Shown one piece after another: positions 21,298 to 33,229 of a DNA stretch of 64,000 nucleotides. Below the pieces are notes generated by a model that did no database searches, was not told where the DNA came from, and saw only the letters and a program-made list of their open reading frames with translations. Where the stretch lies: the NCBI GenBank assembly GCA_930367205.1, contig OV884009.1:119363454-119427453 (forward strand), in the 5' to 3' direction. This DNA comes from Acanthosoma haemorrhoidale. Its lineage: Eukaryota > Arthropoda > Insecta > Hemiptera > Acanthosomatidae. Within the stretch, counting starts at the first letter, position 1; each line of letters begins with the position of its first letter. The position numbers and the translations under genes are program-made.

Positions 21298-24200
21298 TCT
21301 CAGCCCCTGTCACTTCGCATGCTCATAGACATTCAAACCAGTATGTTGTTACTCTGATCTCTTAATCTTTGTAAATACCAGTGTTTTACTTGTAATTCAT
21401 AATAAAGCTTTTTTTTAAAAGAATTTTCTCTACAAAGATTATTTAACTGAGTCTACCTCCACGAGTGCTAAGCATGAGTCGTGTATGATCATGTCTGAGA
21501 TATTCCTGCTTCACGCTTGCAAAGGAATTGAATTGACATAGAGGTCATCATGTAGAATTTTAGTGAATTATTAGTTTTTCACCGTAATAAGCCATGTATG
21601 AAAAAGTGGCTTGCAAGCAGGGTTTGTTATTAATTGTTCTACAGTTGGAGATACCTAGCTGCTATAAATTTAACCCCAATATGAGTTTTGAAACTAATTC
21701 CATATTTTAGCACCCTTGTAATGTTCCGGAGATTTAGTGACAAATCAATTTGTATATCCCTTATTGCTACTTTCCGAACTAATATTTTCTGCTACAATGT
21801 TTTCAACCTATAAATCTTTATTTTCTCAAAACTAGAAGTCGTAGATTTTTATTTCAATTTTCAATTTTGCTGAGCTTGGACGGATAATATTTACTATCAT
21901 TTTTTATTTCTCAAAGTATTGGGACAGTGGTCATTAATAGGGCCCGAACCATCTGTGATTTTAAACTTAATTGTTAATAAATCACCTGATGAGGACGATT
22001 GAATGTTTGTGGGTTGAGATACAATTGTGAAAGGTTTGTCACAAGACACAAATAGTTCACGTTTCTCAAATGTTCAGGCTTTTAAAGTCTTGCTACGTTC
22101 GGCAGATGAGGGGTTTATTTTAAATACATACTTACGGATACCTCTTCGTGCACCTATACACTAATCTATCTGATACATAACTGTTTCTGAATATTTTAAA
22201 GCAATATATACAGGATGTATCTTTATGTATGTATATTCTATATTTAATTTATTCATCTGACTTATCCACAAACGCCACTTTTACGCTCTAGTTGAATAAT
22301 TAGAATATAACCTTAAGGGATGCCATCTAGCTATTCAACTGCTGACAGTTTTGATTCCTCTATCATATCCTGAGCGTATTGCATTAGCGTAAATTTGTAC
22401 AAAATTATATCTTACTCAATTATTCAATTCACTTTCTACTGGTCGCGACTAAATCTAAACCCAAAGTAATTTACTTTAATAAATTAACGTGGTGATCACA
22501 ATGGAAGGGATTCCTTTATATGAAATAGAAATCTGTTAACTATATTTTATTATTAATCTTTTAAAAATATTTTACTTTTTACATATATTTGTAATTTGAT
22601 TTACTTTAAAGGATAGGAAGACTACATATATCATACTAGTTTAAACTACAACAATTATCTCTTACTAAAATACACCAGCTAGTCTCCTGCCGTTTCGCCA
22701 TGTGCTGAAGTCCAGTGAGAGGACAAGAGAGCCAAAGACGCGTCACCTCAACTCATTCGTATATAACAAGATTCTAGACAATGTTAATCACTGGTTGTTA
22801 CTTAATGTCCTTGTGCATGAAATCATTGTTGACAATAAGTAACGTATTTAATCCTTATTTGACGTATGTGACCATACAAAGATTGAGGCTACAATAGGGA
22901 CTTTAAGATGCCACTATAAGTGTACACGCCAAAATACCCAATACTGCAATAAGGGGACTGTATAATATGTATTCTCACACTGGGGAGACAGAGAAATAAT
23001 CCACTCACCTGGTCCATGACCTCTGCCAATAATGCCCTTACTTCTCGTTGTGGCGCTCAGCATACCATCGCTTGACACCACCTTCATGTTCTATAATAAC
23101 AAAGTAAGCGAACGGGAAAACAATACCTCGAGAATAAGGCACATAATATATATCATTAATCAGGTTTTTTACACACGGGCAAGATGGCTACCAGAGGTGA
23201 CTCAGAATAAGTTAGTCATCCCCACTATACCCTCCACCAGGTGGCATGTGGCCTTAACCCAGAATGACGCTGTATTGGCGTGAACAAAAAGAACATTAAT
23301 ATTTTTAATAAACTAGTTTTATGACTAAAAACTTTGATAGCAAGGCTACCATTGCTGTAATCGGTAAAGAAGATTTTGTAAATAGGAATAATTAGTAGAG
23401 TAGGAACATTTCAGAAATATTCTCTGTTGTCATTTAAAGAAATAATATCTTTCTCATTGATGGCTTAGTGACATGGAAAATACCGGCTACTCCATTAATA
23501 AAAACCATTAATTAATTATTTGCTTAGTATTGGAAAACTAAATATTTTTTAATCTGAGGTATAAAATACTATTGAATATTGTTTTTTAACTAAAATTACA
23601 AAACTTCGCAGCCACAACGTTTTGCAAAACCCCATTTGACATTGATAATCTTTTAGATAAGTTAGAAATGTTGTGCCTAATGATGATGCTAAAAATAAAA
23701 GTAATGATTTCTATTTAACTAATTACTTAGTGATTAGAAGATTTAAACTTTCCTATAATTTTGAGTAATCGTATGAAAAATTTCGAAGTCACAATTAATA
23801 ACGTGTCAATTGTGTTTAGACATTAGTAGGTAACAAATGCAAATGTCATTAAAAACGTGTTCACTTATCGACAGCCGTGACAAACCCGTTATTAGGGGAT
23901 ATTTATAAATATATATATATTGTATTTGGTAAATACGTTTAAAATCTGAATACCAATATATGAGACTACTTATAATTAACTTTTGGCAGCAGTTTAGTGC
24001 GTTAACACCGATAATTAAATAAATATTATCTTTATGTTTATTAGAATACTCAAACAATATTCAATTGGATATAATAAAAATATTCTAAGCGATGCTATTT
24101 AACTACTGCGCTTTAAAAATAATAATCATCTATTAAGAGGATACAGTAAAAGGCACAGCAAGAAACACTTCTGGGAATCGCAATCAAAGTTCGGAAATTT

Positions 24201-25396
24201 GACAATATTAAAAAAACTGAGCCTAACCCTTGGCTAATAAAGTCCGGGTCCTAAAGAATTGCGAGAAAAACCAAAATTGTGTATAATAATACCTTTACTA
24301 CCCCTAGATAACAAACATTTAATTAATAATAAAATGAGTTATTCTTTCACTGTATTATGCAGGCATTTAGCCCGTGCTAATGAAGTCGATGTAAGTGAAA
24401 TGTGAGTAAATAAAAGTTAAAATCAAAGAAGAAACTAATTTTAAGAAATTATTTAAAAAAACTACCAGTAAATTAATTCATGGATATCACGTCACAAAAT
24501 TTAGGAAATATTAATAAATAAACAATAGTGGGGCAACATCACAAAAATATCCAGACCACTTCTTTGGAAGGCGGTGGATTTGCTTGTTAAAAAATATGTA
24601 TCCTTTTTCTTTGCATTATATTTATATTTATTTACAATATATTTACATTATATTTGCAATTCAATCGATATCTGTAAATAGGCCTAATATAGAGCGAAGT
24701 GTACTGACAAATATGTTCTGTGAACAGAGACATGAGAGAGGCAATAAAGATGGGAGATAAGGGTGGAACTACACAACACAGGGGGTGGACAATACAACCA
24801 CCTAGTCTGTCACTAATTATTCCCTTCCCATGGCCGTGAGCCATGTCATAATTAACTCAGTACAAGGTGGCTGTTATTGAGGGTTTTTGTCTCTCCGTTC
24901 CAAAGCTGCTGACCGGTCCCCAGCGCACACTAAACCCCGATTTAGGTGGACAAAAACATTTTATTCTACAATTTGATTGTTCTGGTTATGACAAATAATA
25001 TTTTTTTGTAATATTGAATAATCCATTTTTTGATAATTTATATGCTTGGGGGATATTTATATTAAAAAACGTAAGTATGGAATAAGCAGTGTATTTATAA
25101 AAAAATCGGTATTGATATAACGAGAAAATTACATGCACAATTTAACACATCATAAATTATACAATAAAATTTACTTGTACTACTTATAATTCACATTATA
25201 GAAATAAACGGCATATAATTAAATTATAGTCAAGATTAATAATTATCAGAGTTACTGGTGCTAATGTCTTGTCACTGTCCAACTCCCTGCCACCACAAAT
25301 AACATCACCAGAATTTTTTCTGAAGATTCCGAAATTTTTCTATTCAATGTTACAAATGCTACCTTTCTGTGACCCAACAAACGATTTGCTACTTGA
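21298..25396. other. AT-rich sequence without a recognised gene
   Basis: No protein family is recognised on either strand. The first 140 bp, with an AATAAA signal near 21400, could be the end of another LTR, but this is a guess. A small exon-like segment on the minus strand (23009-23090) has consensus splice sites and is treated as a finding. Short poly(A), poly(T) and AT runs are common. Confidence 0.6.
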
Positions 25397-25630
25397 GCAG
25401 CTGTGGTCAACTCACTGGCACTTCGCATCACACCAAGTCTTCAACTCTACGAGAAAACCCAGACGGAAATCAGATTGGAAAGGATAGAGAAGCTGGGACC
25501 GTTCAAGGAAATTGCAGACTTAGGATTGAACTATACTTTCAAGAGGTTTGGAGAGGAATCCTTTGTTGATGATTAGGCGATAGACGTTTGGTGGTGTAGG
25601 GTTAGGACTTTTAATGAATAAAGTATGTAT
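25397..25630 (+). pseudogene. Possible 3' end of a LINE or other gene
   Basis: An open frame of 59 codons ends at TAG 25574-25576 and reads in part IRLERIEKLGPFKEIADLGL. About 40 nt further on is AATAAA followed by GTATGTATGTA. A coding end, a short tail, a poly(A) signal and a small microsatellite are typical of insect LINE 3' ends. I do not recognise the protein. There is no open frame upstream (TGA at 25394), so it is either a fragment or a terminal exon whose acceptor I cannot confirm. Confidence 0.3.
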
Positions 25631-25921
25631 GTAGAGAAGAGCAAGCAGTATGATTGGAAGGGATAGTTATATAGACTTCAATTATATCTGTAAGACAAAT
25701 GAAAATCAAATACAAATAAAATTATAATTACAGTAACTTTATAATTAAATTTCTTCTTACTTTAAAGAGCCAAAATATGGAAAGAACATTTCGTTACTCT
25801 TAAACACAAAAAAGTCAAACGTACCCTGTATGAAGCGATTTCTGCTGTAAAAACGTGTAATACCTGTAGTGAAACTGTTATAAATAACTATAAGTTTGGT
25901 TAACTGTTATAAATACCAGTG

Positions 25922-26076
25922 TGTTACGACACACCTGGCATGTGTTCAAGGGTTCAGTTTGAGCGTATGCGTACTGCTTTCAATACCTATGTCTCATGTA
26001 TTGTGTAAATAAATGATGTTGCGTTATTCAATTAATTATGAAAATATGTCTCATTATTTGGCCCCTTATCACAACA
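25922..26076 (+). repeat. 5' LTR of mag-like element F (155 bp)
   Basis: Begins TGTTACGACACACC and ends CACAACA (TG...CA), with AATAAA near 26009. It is followed after three bases by a tRNA-Ser-type primer site, which fixes its inner end. No second copy lies downstream in the window. Confidence 0.75.
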
Positions 26077-26209
26077 AGTTGGCGACGAGGATAAAAGTAC
26101 AAAACATTGGGAAAATTGAGTGCCGCTAACAATAATATAACCGTAATATATAGGTATTTTAGTTTTTTACTAATCGTATGCCTGATTTAAACAAGCAAAT
26201 CAAGTCACA

Positions 26210-26914
26210 ATGAATTCAGAACAGTTTGAGAAATTGATGTTAGTTTTGTCATCTGCTCTGGGAAGTCAACAAACCACACGAGCATTACCACAAATACCAT
26301 TTGAAAAGTATGACCCCAAAACTGAACAGTTTTCGTCATACATGGAGCGTTTTGATAACTATTGTGATTTCAAAAACGTCAATGATGATACAAAAAAAGT
26401 GGAAAAGAACATTATAACAACTTAGCCGCTTTTCTGGGGCCAGATGATCCTATCAAGGAAATCGACGTCATAACCTTGAAGTGCCATTTCGAAAAAAATG
26501 CTGTCTTCATCAGTCTCAACCGTCGTCTCACAGCACTACTTCCTCAGCATCACTCAGCAGCCACATCAACCAATTTTGGATTTCGTCGCATCCCTGAAGG
26601 GAAAGTTGAAGGACTGTGATTTTTACACAACCTGTCCCAGTGCCACCTGTAAGAAGAGGTTCTCAGTAGCTCAAATGTTCCCCCGTGCTCAGTTCATCGC
26701 CCTCAAGGATTTCGTTGGATCCGTAACGAAGGCCACAGCACTGGAAGCATCTCGATTTGAGTCGGGTCAATTGAATAAGCTTTCTGAGAAGCCGCCGGAT
26801 CAAGTTACAGACGCAAACAAGAATGATCGTCGTCAAGAAAGAAATCGCCGCATCCGCCAGCGTTCTGGGTCTCAAGACAATCGTCGTAAGCCCAGCTCTC
26901 ATCCGCATCATTAG
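26210..26914 (+). pseudogene. gag-like region of element F
   Basis: The first ORF (26210-26425) begins with an ATG after the primer site and has the phrase PFEKYDPKTEQFSSYMERF. A TAG follows, then a second frame (26498-26914) with QQPHQPILDFVASLKGKLKDC, typical of the mag-type Gag capsid, and a basic tail. The zinc knuckles expected next are decayed. A frame change separates the two parts. Confidence 0.7.
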
Positions 26915-26949
26915 GTCTCGATGGCCTTTGTCTCAACTGTGGTCACTTA

Positions 26950-28830
26950 AACCATTGATTGCAGAACAGAGTGTAAATCCATAAAGGATCTGTATGAGGT
27001 TGGACCAGACACCGATAAATACATCGTCACAGTCACTCTCAACAACAAGCCGCCATCGTTTGAAGTGGATTCAGGGGCACGTTTCTCCTTGATCTCAGAA
27101 ACTGCTTTCAAGAAACTTGAACTCAACGTACCGCTGCAACCGACTCCAGTCTCTTTCCGCTCTTACTCAGATCACCTCATCAAGCCTAAAGGTAAAGTTA
27201 CCGTCTCAGTCGCATACAAAGGGAATTCCATGGAAGCCGATTTATTCATAGTGCCAGCAGGACATGACGCTTTACTTGGATTCGTAGTCTCGGGATCAGC
27301 CTCAATGAGATTGATAGCCAAAAAAGCTCAGCTCTCCGTCCAGTTGATGTCAATGCAGTCACTTCGCTCGAAGACATCTTCAGGAAATACGAAGACATTT
27401 TCGAAGAAAGGATCGGGTGTGTTCCGAACGTCGAAGTTAAGCCTCAACTTAGAAAAGGGGTGAAACCAGTTTTTGTCCGTGAACAGGATGTTTCGTTTGC
27501 AATGCGAGAGCGAGTTGAGAGAGAATTAGCCACGCTAGAGTCTCAAGGAGTCATTAGTCCCGTTGCATCAAGCGATTGGGGATCGCCATTTGTTGTTATA
27601 GCTAAGCCTGATGGTGGTATAAGGCTATGTGTGGATTATAAGTGTGGGGTGCACTCCTCAAATCACCCTATCCGCAGGGATAGTGTGGTTCTACATAGTC
27701 TAGAGGAGATTCTAAGTATTTTTGTAAATTGGACATACACAAGGCATATTTGCATTTGCGGTTCGATGAAGAAGGGAGTAAGATACAAACGATTTCAACG
27801 AATAAGGGTACGTTCAAAATAAATTGCCTCAGTTTCGGAATCAAGACCGCTACAGCAGAATTCAACCGGATCCTGAGTCAATTGCTGAACGGCCAACCAA
27901 AGGTCGAGGCATACTTCGATGACATCATCTGTCATGCTCCAGAACTCTCATCGCATGTTCGGAAAGACTCAAAGAACATGACCTCCATCTCAATCGTGCT
28001 AAATGCTCATTCTTCAAGGAAAACATAAATTACCTTGGTCATGTAGTGTCACACAATCAAATTTAGAAGTGCCCAGCTAAGGTTCAAGCAGTTTCTCGGA
28101 TGCCGCAACTAAACAATGTGGATGAATTGAGAAGATTCCATGGCTTAATCACGTATTATTCCAAATTCATCCCAGATTTCTCCTCGAAATCTTACCCACT
28201 ACGCTGCTTACTCAGGAAGGGTGAACGATTTGTTCACTGCTCCAGATCTCCAGTATGGCTATCACTGCAGACATAGTCACCAAGGAAACTGGGAAAGACC
28301 CAAAGTTGCAAGCATTACTGCAGGAGCTCAAGACCAGCCGCAAGGATAGCTCGTACACTCTCTCTGGCAACATGTTATTCCGTTCCGATCGAGCAATAAT
28401 TCCAAAGTCTCTCCAAGTGCCAATTCTCCAAGAGCTTCATGCATCGTATTTGGGAATAACTAAGATGAAGGCACTCACCAGGAGATACGTTTACTGGGAA
28501 GGATTGGACAAGGACATAGAACGTCTTGTAAAGAGCTGTGAATCCTGTGCCAAAGTCCGTCACAGTCTGCAGAAAGCGCCAATTCATCACTGGGATCTGC
28601 CTGATGAGAATAGGGAGAGAATGCACATCGACTATGCGGGGCCTTGCGATGGCCATTTCTTTTTGATGTGTGTGGACGTAAAGTCCAAGTGGGCAGAAGT
28701 CCTCTAATCCGCGATGCTCCGTCCTCGTTTTCAACAACAACTCTGCTTGAAGGCATATTTTCGGTACATGGTTACCCTTCGGTGATGGTTTCAGACAACG
28801 CTGCCATCTTTAAAAGTGAAGAGTTTATAT
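26950..28830 (+). pseudogene. pol remnants of element F
   Basis: The protease retains DSGARFSLI (about 27068). RT is split over three frames: PDGGIRLCVDYK, then LDIHKAYLHLRFDEEG, then CLSFGIKTATAEFNRIL and the YFDD box at about 27915, where family members also usually have YFDD. After a gap where RNase H should be, the integrase finger is intact (H...H, CESCAKVR) and is followed by IDYAGP and SDNAAIF from the catalytic core. The copy ends there. Inactive. Confidence 0.8.
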
Positions 28831-28835
28831 ATATA

Positions 28836-30020
28836 TATCTTATAACGACGAAGAAAACCGAAAATTACGGGAAGTTCAAGTTAACAGGGTAAAAACTTTA
28901 TGGTAATAACATAATACGATTACGAAAACCCCCAAGGAAAAGGAACCGGTGAAATCAATTCTGAATAAAATAAAGGTTCATTTGACGCCACAGAAGAATG
29001 AAACAATTGAAGTTTTTTTACTCCTCTGCTACCATTAAGGCCTTTTGAGAAATCGTATTATTTTAAGAACCAACAGGATAAACTTTTGAAAGCTCAACTA
29101 GTGCAGGAGATCCATTCCAAAGCAACTCAAGAAAGAAAGGATGCGACATTGGAGAAAACAATCGAATTTTGTAAAGCAGTTGAGTAAATTCTAATTCTTC
29201 ATTTTACAAAACCAAAACTGATCAGACAAGGGCGTGGGTCTATTGCGGTAATTACCATAGGGTTAACAGTTGTCCAGCAATGAGCCAACGTTGTTACATC
29301 TTGAACAAAGTCAACCTTGCAAAAATGTTTAGATATTCAGATCAAATTAAATCAGTCAAACATGTAAAAAACTTTCAGAATACTGGTAGTGAAGGTGATT
29401 TTGCTATTTCAAGCATTGTAACTGTTGATAAAATAAGTAAAATCAGTTTGGCCAATGAGTGACATAAGGGAATTGGGATCCATAATTCTCCCATACTACC
29501 CAAACTGTTCAGCGGAACAAATGTCAACGTTCTGGAAATCTTGAAAAATAAAATAGGTATTCATCCACCAATAAATAAAACTAATATTAAGTTAGAGTCT
29601 TCTGGTGTTTTTAAGATTGAACCTACAGGGTCAACAAATTGAAAACTTGAAAGAAAAAAGAAAGTGCAAAATAACGACAATTTTGTAGTAGTTAGTAATT
29701 CATGTTAGTGTGCTCCCATATTAAGTCTGCAAAAATGTCTCGATTTAAACCTAATCACTAGAATTTAGTCAGTGCAGTGTCATAAAGATCTTAAACTATG
29801 TTTATGTAAAAACAGAGATGTTTTTCATAGGTTGGGAACACTCCCTGATATTTCTCAATTCAAATCATAAGAAAATCCTTTTAGTTATATTTCGGGCACT
29901 GAATCTAAATATGAAATCTGTTTTTCTCTATCAACTTTTTTTTTACCGTGCAGTTCTACACGAAAGACGAAGTTCTAAATCAGATATACAAGGATTGATT
30001 CCTGTATATTTGCACTATTG
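28836..30020 (+). pseudogene. Ty3-like remnant G (nucleocapsid, protease, pre-RT)
   Basis: Scattered frames read TLEKTIEFCKAVE, then a decayed knuckle GNYHRVNSCPAMSQRCY, then a protease-like GTNVNVLEILKNKIG, and finally KNRDVFHRLGTLPDISQF, which resembles the sequence between protease and RT in Ty3 elements. The order agrees with a gag-pol remnant on the plus strand distinct from F. Many stops and frame changes are present. No LTR can be assigned with confidence. Confidence 0.5.
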
Positions 30021-30290
30021 TCGGTCTGGTGTCTAGTTAGTTCCAGAAAAATCCAGAAGACACAAGACTTTTAACGCTTTAACTAGAGTTGAGGTTAGTT
30101 TGTGAGTTCTCGCCTTGTATGGTATATCGAAGTTGGCCTCGCGTGATATTTGTGTTTAGGAAATAGTTGTTATAAAGTTAACCCAAAAGTACTGTGTTGT
30201 TGAATAGGTAAATAAAACGAGTTTAAGTAGAACAAGTTGTGTAAATCACCCTAATGTGTTTTCCTACATATGTTAAAAGGCAAAATTTTT
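30021..30290 (+). repeat. Possible decayed LTR
   Basis: A stretch running from about TGTCTAGTTAG (30030) to TTCCTACA (30267), with AATAAA near 30210, has the look of an LTR with TG...CA ends. There is no second copy in the window, so this is only a suggestion. Confidence 0.25.
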
Positions 30291-30299
30291 CCTTGACAC

Positions 30300-30519
30300 C
30301 AAATATCCAGGCTTCTTGTACCTCTGGGATAGCAAAGACGAAACACACCATTGGATTAAAAAAGAGTTCCCTAAGAGACAAAACATAGATGTTGGGGGAA
30401 AGAATGTCATTAACAACTCCTTAGGTGAACGAGAGAAAATCATCTTTCCTCTGCACCAAAAATTTTACAGTTCAGGAACACCAAAACGCCACCCTCGAAG
30501 TTGTATATATTTCAATTAA
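30300..30519 (+). pseudogene. Fragment of a repeat-encoded arthropod protein
   Basis: The 67-codon ORF contains FLYLWDSKDETHHWIKKEFP and GKNVINNSLGEREKIIFPLH. From memory this resembles a domain found in many copies in arthropod genomes (pattern YPGFLxxWDSR...KNVxxxSLVxxxKIxxPPLH), probably carried by a mobile element. I cannot name the family. It is cut off where PPLHIKLG would follow. No function is inferred. Confidence 0.35.
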
Positions 30520-30879
30520 AATTGACACTGTAAACGAGAACAATTTAAATGAAAATGAAGAAATAGTAAAAAGTCCTATGATGAGATAACCACCCTCACC
30601 TCTCCTGACCAAAAGCCAGATGACCTATATCAACCTTAGACATAGCATCTATATTCCACTAAATTTAACGTCTTCTAAGGTATTATATCAATCACAAGAT
30701 TATTTCTATAAGGTGATTACATCCTATGATCATGATAACAATTGATTTTTTAATGTTATGTTTTAAATTTTAATTGAATTAGGTATACAAATTTTACAAA
30801 CATAAATATACAAAGTATTTTAAATTTCAGCTGAAAATTATTTATAAAATGGCATGAGAAATTTCGATTATTTTAACCA

Positions 30880-31680
30880 CAAACTTACCCACCTGTATTA
30901 CACTAGAATACAGCTTGAAGAACCTTAACCAAAATGTGAAATAGTACAATGCCATGGAGGAATACTCTATACTAATGGCCAAGCATATGGGCACACGAAG
31001 TCATACTGTCACCACCCTCCCAGGTGTTTTAAGTGCAGTGGGCAGCACTAAAGTGAATTGTACAAAAAGCTCCTAAAATCACCTGCAGTATGCGTGCTGA
31101 ACCAGTAAGGCCGTCCAGCCAACTACAAGGGCTGCGACGCTCACAAAATCCTCAAGTCCAGAAGCGAACACAAGTAGCTTAAGAAGCGCCCCAGCCAGAA
31201 ATTTGAGGCATTCTGTTAATTTTGCCTATTCCGTTCGGAACAGAGAGCAGTCACAGGCACACTCCCTGTCCGCAAGAGTTTATCTTCCTCAGCATTCCGT
31301 TCATCCCGTCAACCCACAAACTCCATCCCATCCTCAACCACACATCTCGCATATTCCTCCACCTACAAGTTCTTCTGATCTCACTAGCCTTTTAACCACA
31401 TTCCTTACAGAAATCCGAACCATAATTACCCCTCTCATTTTCCTTCTTACAAATCTTGTCTCCTATCTTATCCCCGTTAAACAAAATACATAAGTGGATC
31501 CTTCCGACTTCTCCTTATCCATTCTCCTCTAGAATGCGAATGGTGTTTGCACCCACACTAACGAACGGATAGCACTACTCCATGACAAGAACATCTACGT
31601 AGGTCTTATTATTAAAACAAGACTTACAAGTAAACGACCATTAACTGTTCAACAGTACTAGACTGATCACCCACATGAAT
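30880..31680 (+). mobile_element. Jockey-like LINE copy 1, left part (ORF1 and start of ORF2)
   Basis: Decayed ORF1 starts with a PRE_C2HC-like piece (TRIQLEEP ... CEIVQCH) and zinc-knuckle residues (SYCHHPPRCFKCSGQH). Its C-terminal part is open from 31203 to 31493 (PQHSVHPVNPQ...LTNLVSYLIPVKQ), the same protein as in copies 2 and 3. After TAA 31491-31493, ORF2 begins in the same frame with GTG-GAT-CCT and an endonuclease start (DPSDFSLSILL). The copy breaks off at 31680 within the endonuclease. The matching right part resumes at about 33840. Confidence 0.85.
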
Positions 31681-31857
31681 TTTTTTTTTTGTTTGCCCTT
31701 CTTGAGCCTCAAACGGGCTTACCCCACAAGCCCGTGAAGCGAGCTCATGGGGTTACGTAGCCTGTGGTGTGCGTATTTCGGTGCAATGGGATTGTTGCAC
31801 CGGTCAGCGCACCTTGAACGAAAACAGTATTACTTATAAAAAAAAAAAAAAAAAAAG
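31681..31857 (+). mobile_element. Structured retroposon fragment with poly(A) tail
   Basis: About 165 bp end in a run of about 17 A. Two perfect short hairpins are visible: ACGGGCTT/AAGCCCGT (31713-31735, 7-nt loop) and GGTGCAA/TTGCACC (31780-31801). A T run precedes it. It may be the 3' end of a SINE or LINE inserted in the jockey endonuclease. The family is not recognised. Confidence 0.45.
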
Positions 31858-31890
31858 GTCAGCGCACCTTGAGTAATACTGTTTTCGTTC
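31816..31890. repeat. Perfect 19-bp inverted repeat across the poly(A) run
   Basis: GAACGAAAACAGTATTACT (31816-31834) is repeated inverted at 31872-31890. A 16-bp direct repeat, GGTCAGCGCACCTTGA, at 31802-31817 and 31857-31872 sits beside each arm. The junction therefore contains both direct and inverted copies of the same 3' end. Confidence 0.85.
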
Positions 31891-31995
31891 TTTATTTTCC
31901 AAAATTAACACAAAACTTCCGAAGAAAACAAAATAAAATAAAAACTTTTCCATAAATCCACTTTTTACAATCCTTATTGTATAGGCTACTCAGTC

Positions 31996-32403
31996 CTACC
32001 TTATATCCATATGTACATATTTACAGTGACTCCTCTGGAACCGCCGATACATCGTTGGCTTCGGGTGAGCCTTTCCGAAGACTCGGCTGCTCACCCCGCG
32101 CCACCTCCTGGATATATTGAAGTGCCCGGAGCCTTGTACCCTTCTCCACTCCCCGACGAATCTGCAGAACGCGGTGTATCTAATTTCATCATTCACCAGC
32201 GACGCCAGTTCGGACTCGTCCAGGCTGTACTCTCCTATCGAGCGGAACAGCCGTGCTCTAGCCGGTTCTAACGCATAACAAGAGAGCACGACGTGCTCCG
32301 CGGTGTCATCCTCTCCGCAATGAGGGCAGGACCTGCTTTCTGCCCTCTTGTATTCGTAAAGCCTGGCACGAAATTCACCGTGTCCTGTAAGCACTTGTGA
32401 CAC
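31996..32403 (-). pseudogene. R1-like LINE ORF2 C-terminus, unit 1
   Basis: The 135-residue reading frame includes LTGHGEFRARLYEYK and the C-terminal zinc motif CPHCGEDDTAEHVVLSC (C-X2-C-X7-H-X4-C), typical of R1/LOA-group LINE polymerases just after RNase H. It has no upstream catalytic domain and is a fragment. Confidence 0.85.
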
Positions 32404-32612
32404 CCAGTACTCTAGGGAGACCCAACTTGCCCTCAGCCTGTCCTGGACTGAGGGGAAGAAGTACTTCCTCAGGGTGCTCCCCTAGCTTACTAGCTAATAT
32501 CCGTTAAGTATACTAATATCTTACTACTATACTTAAGTGCTATATTTACAAGGGGTGTGCATCCTCTATCCCCCTACAACTAAAATTATATCTAACCATA
32601 GGCTACTCAGTC

Positions 32613-33020
32613 CTACCTTATATCCATATGTACATATTTACAGTGACTCCTCTGGAACCGCCGATACATCGTTGGCTTCGGGTGAGCCTTTCCGAAGACT
32701 CGGCTGCTCACCCCGCGCCACCTCCTGGATATATTGAAGTGCCCGGAGCCTTGTACCCTTCTCCACTCCCCGACGAATCTGCAGAACGCGGTGTATCTAA
32801 TTTCATCATTCACCAGCGACGCCAGTTCGGACTCGTCCAGGCTGTACTCTCCTATCGAGCGGAACAGCCGTGCTCTAGCCGGTTCTAACGCATAACAAGA
32901 GAGCACGACGTGCTCCGCGGTGTCATCCTCTCCGCAATGAGGGCAGGACCTGCTTTCTGCCCTCTTGTATTCGTAAAGCCTGGCACGAAATTCACCGTGT
33001 CCTGTAAGCACTTGTGACAC
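32613..33020 (-). pseudogene. R1-like LINE ORF2 C-terminus, unit 2
   Basis: Same 135-residue sequence as unit 1, amino acid for amino acid. Confidence 0.85.
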
Positions 33021-33229
33021 CCAGTACTCTAGGGAGACCCAACTTGCCCTCAGCCTGTCCTGGACTGAGGGGAAGAAGTACTTCCTCAGGGTGCTCCCCT
33101 AGCTTACTAGCTAATATCCGTTAACTATACTAATATCTTACTACTATACTTAAGTGCTATATTTACAAGGGGTGTGCATCCTCTATCCCCCTACAACTAA
33201 AATTATATCTAACCATAGGCTACTCAGTC

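Larger units (their letters stand above)
25922..28835 (+). mobile_element. Degenerate mag-like Ty3 retrotransposon F, 3' truncated
   Basis: A single LTR, primer site, gag-like ORF, aspartic protease, RT and integrase fragments follow each other on the plus strand. The primer site, starting at 26080, reads TGGCGACGAGGAT and fits the 3' end of tRNA-Ser(GCT). The protein style (DSGA protease, PDGGIRLCVDYK in RT, YFDD box, integrase finger ending CESCAKVR) resembles the mag clade of Ty3 elements. RNase H is missing between about 28240 and 28260, the frame changes many times, and the copy stops within the integrase core at about 28830. It is a fossil. Confidence 0.85.

Noticed and set aside
24632..24844. 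70-residue minus-strand ORF as a gene
   Set aside because: No family resemblance, no splice or poly(A) context; likely chance.
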